64,000 nt of DNA from Colwellia psychrerythraea 34H (GTDB taxonomy: Bacteria > Pseudomonadota > Gammaproteobacteria > Enterobacterales > Alteromonadaceae). Below are positions 57,908-64,000 of the stretch, in pieces. The DNA lies in assembly GCF_000012325.1 (NCBI RefSeq), contig NC_003910.7, positions 3,658,001 through 3,722,000 of the forward strand, written 5' to 3'. The notes beneath the pieces are model-generated. The model worked only from the letters and a program-made list of their open reading frames with translations. It was not told where the DNA came from and did not search any database. The stretch's first letter is position 1. The number at the start of each line of letters is the position of its first letter. The translations under genes and the position numbers were made by a program.

Positions 57908-59038
57908 TTAATCAATCAAATAGGCCAATTTATTATTAAGTGTTTGCATAGACTTTTCCGTAAAGAGTAATAACAAATCACACTTGATTGGATAGTCCTC
58001 TATGCTATAACTAATTTCTATTGCGAGTGTTTTTTTCCATTTATTGGCATTATTTGCAATTAAATCAGAAATTTTTCTATGTTGCCCTAAGACCTCAGGA
58101 TGTCCCTGACTAAACTGAATATCGAGCTGCTCTGATATTCCTTTTAAGCAGGCACCAATAAGTACATTTGCTAAGTCCATTAATAGTTCTAACTCAGTCC
58201 CCATATCTGCATCGTATTGATAATTCATCAGTGATGCGACATCTTTAAAGCTAGAGTCGTTAAGGATCAGCAAGGCTTCTCCTGAAATGCCTGCACTAAT
58301 AAAGCCTTGGCAAATACCCGATGTACTTTCATGATTTTCGATATCTTTCAACGCCATTCGAAGCTCACTCACTTCGATGAAATTAACATTAGGAATAGGT
58401 AATTCAACAAAAACGTTGAGTAAACGAGCAAGTAAATCACCCGCTCGACCCATAGCAACATTGGCTATTTCTTGATAACAATCGCGAACATCCGTTGATA
58501 AGGTAAGATTTGTCTCTGCAACTTGTGGTTCACTCTCAACCGTAGAGACATTAATTTGAGTAACCTTGGGTTTCTCAGGAGTATTTATAACAGCAGATGG
58601 TGTAGTTGCAGGAATATTAATTGACGTATTATGCGATGTGTCTAATTCATGATTCGTCGCTGGAATTTCATGAGAGAAAAGTCCATACGATGATAGTACT
58701 TCAGTGAGAATATCTTTATTGACCGGTTTTTGAATAAAACCTAGTGCGCCTAAACTCGTCACACGTTGATGAGCCTCAGGTTGAATATCACCTGATATTA
58801 CAATGGTAAGTGTTGGTAAATCTTGCGCCATAATGGCTTCAAGCACTTGATAGCCATCCATCTTTGGCATGTTAAGATCAAGTAATAGTACGTCGCCCTT
58901 CCCTGCCTTTATCGCTTCAATTCCCTCAACACCATCAGCGGCAAAACTTATTTCAACATCCCAACCATCAGGTAATGATCGCGCTACTTGCTTGCGCGCC
59001 ATATTAGAATCATCACAAATTAATAATTTAGTGGTCAT
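57908..59038 (-). CDS. CheY-like receiver fused to CheC/CheX-like phosphatase domain
   Basis: A 376-residue protein. Residues 1-122 are a receiver with the acidic pair in LLICDDSN, phospho-acceptor Asp in LLLDLNMPKMDG and Lys in FIQKPVN. A Pro/Thr-rich linker follows. Residues ~185-376 look like CheC: CYQEIANVAMGRAGDLLARLL matches the first E-x2-N phosphatase motif. The second, LLMDLANVLIGACLKGI, has Asp instead of Glu. It could dephosphorylate its own or another receiver. It is paired with the downstream PAS-GGDEF gene. Confidence 0.82.
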   Translation of the reverse strand: MTTKLLICDDSNMARKQVARSLPDGWDVEISFAADGVEGIEAIKAGKGDVLLLDLNMPKMDGYQVLEAIMAQDLPTLTIVISGDIQPEAHQRVTSLGALGFIQKPVNKDILTEVLSSYGLFSHEIPATNHELDTSHNTSINIPATTPSAVINTPEKPKVTQINVSTVESEPQVAETNLTLSTDVRDCYQEIANVAMGRAGDLLARLLNVFVELPIPNVNFIEVSELRMALKDIENHESTSGICQGFISAGISGEALLILNDSSFKDVASLMNYQYDADMGTELELLMDLANVLIGACLKGISEQLDIQFSQGHPEVLGQHRKISDLIANNANKWKKTLAIEISYSIEDYPIKCDLLLLFTEKSMQTLNNKLAYLID

Positions 59039-59210
59039 ATTAATCTTAGGCCTTACATAAACGATAACAATGGCCGAGTATTAAATATCTAGCCTCTATT
59101 GATAACCTTAAAGTATCCAACATAAAACACAATGATTAAGTTCTATTTATAGAATTTTTATCGCTAAACGGCTAATATAATTTCACCTTAACCATTAATT
59201 TCAATAAACC

Positions 59211-59897
59211 ATGAATTTTCCTACTTCAAACATTGCCTTATGTGCATTTTTTATCGCCAGTTTTACGATTGCTTTCACTAGCCATAGTGATAATTTTGAC
59301 TCAAAAAAACTTAAATCAACACAAAACCTAGTCAAAGCAGGAGATAAGTATGTCACCCTGTTAGGCGAACAGGTAAATGTTGGCGAGCAAGCTCCGCAGT
59401 TTAAAGTTGTAGATAAAAACTTTGCACCGGTGACATTGGCAGACTTTCAAGGACAAACGGTACTTATTTCAGTAGTGCCAAGCTTAGATACCGGTGTTTG
59501 TTCTATCCAAACAAAACGATTTAATGAAGAAGCAGCAAAGCTCCCTGAGAATATTACCATTTTAACCATCAGTAATGATTTGCCTTTTGCTCAAAAACGT
59601 TTTTGTGATGCTGAAAAAGTCGACAATATTAAAGTACTATCCGATTCAGTTTGGCGTGATTTTGGCACGAGCTATGGTTTATTAATTAAGGATATGGGAC
59701 TACTTACCCGTGCCATATTTGTTATAAATAACCAAGGAAAGATTGTTTACAAAGAGCTAGTTGCTAACATATCACAACATCCTAATTATGATAAAGCGCT
59801 AGCTAAAGTTAGATATACGGCGCCTGTTATCGTTATCGATCCTGAAGCCGAAGTTGATGCGACTAAAGAACTTCCCGTAAAAGAAACCGAAAAATAA
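59211..59897 (+). CDS. tpx: Thiol peroxidase with N-terminal signal sequence
   Basis: A 228-residue Tpx peroxiredoxin. The peroxidatic Cys is in LDTGVCSIQTKRF and the resolving Cys in AQKRFCDAEKV. About 55 residues precede the usual Tpx start (VTLLGEQVNVGEQAPQF). They include a hydrophobic stretch, IALCAFFIASFTIAFTS, that looks like a signal peptide or anchor. An acidic C-terminal tail adds about 20 residues. Export to the periplasm is inferred. It would remove hydroperoxides outside the cytoplasm. Confidence 0.87.
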   Translation: MNFPTSNIALCAFFIASFTIAFTSHSDNFDSKKLKSTQNLVKAGDKYVTLLGEQVNVGEQAPQFKVVDKNFAPVTLADFQGQTVLISVVPSLDTGVCSIQTKRFNEEAAKLPENITILTISNDLPFAQKRFCDAEKVDNIKVLSDSVWRDFGTSYGLLIKDMGLLTRAIFVINNQGKIVYKELVANISQHPNYDKALAKVRYTAPVIVIDPEAEVDATKELPVKETEK

Positions 59898-59974
59898 TGC
59901 TTTAAGCACAAACTTAAAATAGCACTTAAAAACAAATACTTGAAAAATAAAACACAAATTAATTCAACTTTATT

Positions 59975-60002
59975 CTTGAAAAATCAATAAACAATCCCAT
60001 CT
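59975..60002 (+). promoter_or_regulatory. Sigma-32 heat-shock promoter of ibpA
   Basis: CTTGAAA (59975-59981), a 14-base spacer and CCCATCT (59996-60002) match the sigma-32 consensus CTTGAAA-N11-15-CCCCATNT with one base missing. The predicted start near 60010 leaves a ~185-base leader before ibpA. Confidence 0.75.
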
Positions 60003-60171
60003 TTAATTGTGTAGTCGCCGTAAGGGGCTACACAACAAAAATTGCCTGTTCATTGTGAAAGGCAGCATTATTTTAAATGACATATGATTTTGTGATTAAA
60101 CGCTAGGCAATATTTTTGCTATAAAATCACTAATAACATCAACATCGCTATTTAAAATAATAATCACTTTA

Positions 60172-60196
60172 TTGCTATATTATAGGATAACTTATT
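60172..60196 (+). promoter_or_regulatory. ROSE-like RNA thermometer core at the ibpA ribosome site
   Basis: TTGCT (60172-60176) lies eight bases before the AGGA Shine-Dalgarno (60184-60187). The two can pair as U-A, C-G, G opposite G, U-A, the mismatched arrangement of the ROSE family that masks the ribosome site at low temperature. A separate hairpin, TTGTGTAG with CTACACAA (60007-60034), lies in the 5' half of the same leader. Inferred from sequence only. Confidence 0.5.
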
Positions 60197-60667
60197 ATGC
60201 GTAACTCTACAGACTACAGCCCTCTTTATCGTTCATTTATTGGCTTTGACCATTTAGCTAGTTTAATTGATAAAGCTTCCCAGCCGGGCAAACAATCATC
60301 ATACCCGCCATATAACATTGAGTTATTGGCCGAAAATCAATACCGGATTACTATGGCTGTCGCAGGCTTTCGTGAAGAAGATATTGATATTGAATCTAAA
60401 GACAATGGCTTAATCATTGTTGGTACCAAGCAACCCCCAGCTAATTCAACACAGGAAAGCGAAGCAACCACTCGTCATTTTTTACATCAAGGTATTGCAG
60501 AGCGAAATTTTGAGCGTAAATTCCAACTAGGAGAACACGTCAAAGTCATTGGCGCCTTTATGGAAAATGGTTTACTACACGTTGATTTAGAACGAGAAAT
60601 CCCAGAAGCATTAAAGTCTCGAAAGATAGCTATAAATGGTAAAAGTTTATTGAATGGAAATTCATAA
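60197..60667 (+). CDS. ibpA: Small heat-shock protein IbpA/Hsp20
   Basis: A 156-residue alpha-crystallin-type chaperone. The start (NSTDYSPLYRSFIGFDHLASLID) matches IbpA. The alpha-crystallin domain carries YNIELLAENQYRITMAVAGFREEDIDIE, and GLLHVDLEREIPE ends it before the RKIAIN tail (an I-x-I-like anchor). It binds unfolding proteins and hands them to ClpB/DnaK. It is preceded by a sigma-32 promoter and a probable thermometer, and followed by its own terminator. Confidence 0.95.
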   Translation: MRNSTDYSPLYRSFIGFDHLASLIDKASQPGKQSSYPPYNIELLAENQYRITMAVAGFREEDIDIESKDNGLIIVGTKQPPANSTQESEATTRHFLHQGIAERNFERKFQLGEHVKVIGAFMENGLLHVDLEREIPEALKSRKIAINGKSLLNGNS

Positions 60668-60714
60668 CTCCTAATTTATTTCATGTTTCTCCTTTTGTTT
60701 TATCTGTTGTTTTT

Positions 60715-60740
60715 GCCCAGTCTTTGACTGGGCTTTTTTG
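60715..60740 (+). terminator. ibpA terminator
   Basis: GCCCAGTC (60715-60722) and GACTGGGC (60726-60733) pair perfectly around TTT, followed by six T residues. Confidence 0.92.
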
Positions 60741-60790
60741 TTTTACTATGCTATTTAAATAGTGATAAAAATTATTTAAGTAGTTAGCCA

Positions 60791-62182
60791 TTGACTGAAC
60801 TTCCACAGTTAAAAAATAAAATCACCATCGCAGGATCTGGCCCTGTAGGCGCCATGCTAGCCATTATTTTATCACGTGCCAATTATCAGGTAGATGTCTT
60901 TGAATCACGCCCAGACCCCAGAACGCACATTGCTCAGCAAGGTAGATCTATTAATATTACTTTATCAGAGAGAGCATGGGCGGCACTGGCTATTATTGGC
61001 ATTGATAAGAAAGTTCGTCAATATGCTACGCCACTTTATAAGCGTGTATTCCATGGGCAAGATGGGATTATATCAGAACAAAACTATGGCAAAAAAAATC
61101 AAGCTATCTGGTCTATATCACGAGAAAAATTGACTGATATTCTGATCAGTCAAGCTGAGCAAGAAGCACAAGTTAACTTACACTTTGAGCAACGATTAAC
61201 ATACGTAGATTTTAGCACTGCTTGCTCCTCTTTCAGCTACTTGAAAGCAGGTAGAAAAGGCCATAAAGAGATAGATGCAGATTACGTCTTTGCTGCCGAT
61301 GGTGCTTTTTCTAAAGTACGTCGTCTTGCGCAGGAAACACCACGTTTTAGCTATTCTCAACGTTATATGAAGCAATCATACATAGAATTAACCATTTCCC
61401 CGAACAAAGATGGTAGTTCTAAATTATCGCCACATGCTAGTCATTTATGGCCTCGCAAGGGATTTTTATTGATTGCACTGCCAAATAATGATGGTAGTTT
61501 TACCTGTACCTTATACTTAAACTACCAAGGACCTATTTCATTTTCGTCACTGACAAGTGCAAAGGCTGTAGAGGATTTTTTTCTCCATCATTTTACTGAT
61601 GTTATGCCACTATTAGAAAGTCCTGTCACTGAATTCCTAAATAAAACACCTAGTCCACTATTTTTAGTGAGTGTCGATCCTTGGGTGATAAATAACAAAG
61701 TGGCTTTGATAGGCGATGCTGCGCATGCCATGCTGCCTTTCTATGGCCAAGGTTTAAATAGTAGTTTTGAAGATTGTCACGTACTCGCAAAGCTTATCAA
61801 GTTATACCGTGATGACTGGCTAAAAATATTACCCGCTTATTACTTACAACGTAAAAAAAATAACGATGCTATTAGTAAATTATCTAATGACTATTTTACT
61901 GAGATAAGCAGTCTTGATGATAATATTGATGAGCAATTGAATAAAAAGATAGCTCATCAATTCGCATTAAAGTACCCCGAACTTTGGCCTTCATTAGATC
62001 AAATGGTCAGTTTTTCTCCTGATATATCATACGTAAAAGCCAGAGAGATATCAGTAGCACAAAAGAGCATTATGGCTGAAATAATGCAAATTAAGAATAT
62101 TCACCAGTGTTGGCAGGAGGATCACATATACCAGGAGTTAGAAAAAATGGCCTTAACAAGACTTGCCCCTTTACTCAAATAG
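60791..62182 (+). CDS. kmo: Kynurenine 3-monooxygenase
   Basis: A 463-residue FAD monooxygenase that hydroxylates kynurenine in tryptophan breakdown. It is read from a TTG start. Features are the dinucleotide motif ITIAGSGPVGAMLAIIL, the KMO-typical GRSINITLSERAWAAL, FAADGAFSKVRR and ALIGDAAHAMLPFYGQGLNSSFEDC. A hydrophobic-plus-basic C-terminal part is normal. No kynurenine-pathway gene lies next to it, so the partner steps must be encoded elsewhere or the substrate differs. The start has only a weak ribosome site. Confidence 0.85.
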   Translation: MTELPQLKNKITIAGSGPVGAMLAIILSRANYQVDVFESRPDPRTHIAQQGRSINITLSERAWAALAIIGIDKKVRQYATPLYKRVFHGQDGIISEQNYGKKNQAIWSISREKLTDILISQAEQEAQVNLHFEQRLTYVDFSTACSSFSYLKAGRKGHKEIDADYVFAADGAFSKVRRLAQETPRFSYSQRYMKQSYIELTISPNKDGSSKLSPHASHLWPRKGFLLIALPNNDGSFTCTLYLNYQGPISFSSLTSAKAVEDFFLHHFTDVMPLLESPVTEFLNKTPSPLFLVSVDPWVINNKVALIGDAAHAMLPFYGQGLNSSFEDCHVLAKLIKLYRDDWLKILPAYYLQRKKNNDAISKLSNDYFTEISSLDDNIDEQLNKKIAHQFALKYPELWPSLDQMVSFSPDISYVKAREISVAQKSIMAEIMQIKNIHQCWQEDHIYQELEKMALTRLAPLLK

Positions 62183-62227
62183 CCCGGTTTGCATAAGTTA
62201 AGAATAAAACCTTAGAGTAGCGATTAG

Positions 62228-62605
62228 TTAAAATTCTAGTGAAAACAATAATTCTGATAAATCGGGCTTCCATTGGAATTCTTTTAGTTTGATCCTGCTA
62301 CCAATCACAACGACCTGCTCATCTTGCAAATGATGCTTTTGCTTATCAAAATTTTCACTGCCTGGAGGGAAAGAAATCTTACCCTGTGAGTTAATAACTC
62401 TAAACCAAGGTACCCTTTGCCCTCGCCAGCCATCTTTTGGTACTTTACCAAGCGATTTACCGACCAGACGCGCTCTACCAGGCAAACCGGCTAAATCCGC
62501 AATTTGCCCATAACAAGCCACCTTACCTTGCGGAATTAACTGTACCGTTTGCCATATTTGTTGGTAATGAGGATTTAGCATTGTGTTATTAGTCCTGTTT
62601 TTCAT
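62228..62605 (-). CDS. atl: Alkyltransferase-like protein (MGMT family without catalytic Cys)
   Basis: A 125-residue protein of the MGMT DNA-binding fold: WQTVQLIPQGKVACYGQIADLAGLPGRARLVGKSLGK, then VPWFRVINSQGKISFPPGS. The catalytic PCHR of true methyltransferases reads PWFR here, so it cannot accept an alkyl group. Such proteins (ATL) bind O6-alkylguanine and hand it to nucleotide excision repair. Met9 is an alternative start, with AGGA about 11 bases upstream. Confidence 0.82.
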   Translation of the reverse strand: MKNRTNNTMLNPHYQQIWQTVQLIPQGKVACYGQIADLAGLPGRARLVGKSLGKVPKDGWRGQRVPWFRVINSQGKISFPPGSENFDKQKHHLQDEQVVVIGSRIKLKEFQWKPDLSELLFSLEF

Positions 62606-62692
62606 CCGAATTGTTAATTACCGAATAAATTACGGTATCATAGCAGCATAAGTAAAAATAACGCGAGCGGTCAATAGACCCTGAGGAAAAAC

Positions 62693-63148
62693 ATGAAAAT
62701 TTGGGTTGATGCTGATGCATGTCCAGTGGTGATCAAAGAAATATTATTCAAAGCAGCTGACAGAACGAAAATAGCCATCACCTTGGTGGCTAATCATCAT
62801 GTCCGCATACCTCCTTCGCCTTTTATAAGTTTCATGCAGGTAAGTAGCGGCTTTGATGTTGCCGACGATGAAATAGTTAAGCGTATTGAAGCTAATGATT
62901 TAGTTATCACCAGTGATATTCCACTAGCAGATGAAGTGATAGATAAGTCGGGTATTGCCCTTAGTCCACGTGGCGAGCTTTATACTAAGGAAAATATAAA
63001 ATCGCGTCTCAATATTCGTGACTTTATGGACACCATGCGTGCTAGCGGCGTGCATACAGGTGGGCCACCTGCTTTAAATCAAACAGATAGACAAAATTTT
63101 GCTAACCACCTTGACCGTATTATTACCCAATTTAAGAAAACTCAATAG
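62693..63148 (+). CDS. yaiI: UPF0178 (YaiI/YqxD) family protein
   Basis: A 151-residue protein with the family motifs [48 protein letters not shown] and HTGGPPAL. The acidic cluster and fold are PIN/NYN-like, suggesting a nuclease, but no activity is established. TGAGGAAA precedes the ATG. Confidence 0.92.
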   Translation: MKIWVDADACPVVIKEILFKAADRTKIAITLVANHHVRIPPSPFISFMQVSSGFDVADDEIVKRIEANDLVITSDIPLADEVIDKSGIALSPRGELYTKENIKSRLNIRDFMDTMRASGVHTGGPPALNQTDRQNFANHLDRIITQFKKTQ

Positions 63149-63287
63149 GTATAAAAGTACGTATTTTAGCTGGAACCTGCATACTCATGCGATTAGAGGA
63201 TAGGCAGATACTCAAGTGAGTATCTGCGAATTAACTTTAAGTGATTTTCAATTAAGACTATGCAAGTAACACAAGCCTATTTCACTC

Positions 63288-64000
63288 TTAGGTTTTGGCT
63301 AACAAGAGTGCTTTAATTTCTGCTATTTCACTTTCTAATTTATCAATTTGTGCGCGACTAGCGGGCTCACCGCCATCTCCACTTTCACCGTGTTGCTCTG
63401 CACGAAACTGCTCATGTTCTTGACTCATCACTTCTAATACCGTACCCACCATCATATTTAAAAAGATAAAGGCGGTTAAAAAGATAAAAGTTAAATAATA
63501 AATCCAGCTTAGTGGATGTACAGCCATGGTTTCGTACATAACATCGGTCCAATCTTCAAAAGTGGCAACACGAAATAAGGTCAACATAGAGATGGAAACA
63601 TCACCCCATAACACTTCGTTAATTGAGTGAAAGTACATGCTACCGATTGCGGCATAAATATAGAAAATTACAAACATAAGCAGCGCGATATACCCCATAC
63701 GAGGTATCGCTTTTAGTAATGCATTAATCAGTAAGCGTAATTCTGGCACCATGGATACTAAACGCAGAACACGAAAGACTCGCAATAATCGAGCGAGTAG
63801 CACACCTGAGCCACCTGATGGAACTAAGCTACCAATAACAATAACCGTATCAAAAATATTCCAGCCACTTTTAAAGAAGTTCTTTTTCTGGGGACACGCT
63901 AAATAACGAATAGATATCTCTATAGCAAAAAATACAGTCACCGCTACATCCATAAGCAATAAAATAGCGACTACGTTAGAGGATAGATTATGTGTTTTTG
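63288..64000 (-). CDS. Voltage-gated cation-channel-family ion transporter (5' end cut)
   Basis: The frame stays open to the right edge, so at least 13 more codons precede the first TTG at 63959. The visible 237 residues include S3-S4 of the voltage sensor, with Arg every third residue in ARLLRVFRVLRLVSMVPELRLL. S5, a pore loop TLFRVATFEDWTDVMYE and S6 (FIFLTAFIFLNMMVGTVLEVM) follow. A C-terminal coiled coil (QIDKLESEIAEIKALLL) would hold the tetramer together. The architecture is that of NaChBac-like channels. TFEDW differs from the LESW filter of NaChBac, so selectivity is uncertain. Confidence 0.85.
   Translation of the reverse strand, partial: KTHNLSSNVVAILLLMDVAVTVFFAIEISIRYLACPQKKNFFKSGWNIFDTVIVIGSLVPSGGSGVLLARLLRVFRVLRLVSMVPELRLLINALLKAIPRMGYIALLMFVIFYIYAAIGSMYFHSINEVLWGDVSISMLTLFRVATFEDWTDVMYETMAVHPLSWIYYLTFIFLTAFIFLNMMVGTVLEVMSQEHEQFRAEQHGESGDGGEPASRAQIDKLESEIAEIKALLLAKT

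Overview
The window is about 64 kb of an AT-rich chromosome from a marine gammaproteobacterium. Gene content, gene order and the DUF3192, RlmM, GcvA and c-di-GMP complement fit Alteromonadales, most likely Colwellia or a close relative. That assignment is inferred from protein resemblance and synteny; no search was run. Almost everything is core chromosome. No phage, integron, CRISPR array or transposase gene was seen. Two non-autonomous repeat elements are present.

Layout. 1-2742 (minus): rluB (cut by the window edge), yciO and rnm. 2785-10200 (plus): the complete tryptophan operon trpE-G-D-CF-B-A, preceded by a promoter, a classical attenuator (leader peptide with three consecutive Trp codons plus terminator) and, unusually, a second Trp-rich mini-ORF between attenuator and trpE. 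10200-12400: a small membrane protein and then two tandem, minus-strand, GGA-rich non-coding RNAs of the CsrB type. Each has a UvrY/GacA-type palindrome at the same distance from its promoter. 12400-24830: a GNAT protein, a DUF3192 lipoprotein, syd/queF, an M61 peptidase, a diguanylate cyclase, ppnN-xni, a second DUF3192 protein, NAD-type isocitrate dehydrogenase and rlmM. 24900-27800: ygdD, a hydrolase and gcvA, then a small exported protein behind a terminator-containing leader.

27865-35446 (minus) is the hemA-prfA-prmC-sirB2-sirB1-(DUF819)-kdsA block. A ~266-bp repeat element separates sirB2 from prmC and supplies the last codons of prmC. 35642-41030 (plus) carries lolB-ispE-prs and rplY-pth-ychF. 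41589-42540 is a tRNA operon in mirror order, Met-Leu-Gln-Gln-Leu-Met, with one wrecked tRNA-Leu copy. ubiF follows, then a large NIT-PAS-GGDEF-EAL protein and a beta-propeller sensor with a decayed kinase end. The conserved miaB-ybeZ-ybeY-corC-lnt cluster comes next. 56856-59038 holds a PAS-GGDEF cyclase behind a CheY-CheC-like regulator. The end of the window has an exported Tpx, a heat-shock-promoter-driven ibpA with a ROSE-like leader, a kynurenine monooxygenase, an alkyltransferase-like protein, yaiI and a cut ion-channel gene.

Themes. Post-transcriptional control is prominent: CsrB-type sponge RNAs, trp attenuation, and a probable RNA thermometer. There are four GGDEF proteins, one of them a hybrid with EAL. 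The most interesting items are the duplicated CsrB-type RNA locus with its matched promoter architecture, the doubled trp leader, and the pair of TATACCCG-ended repeats.
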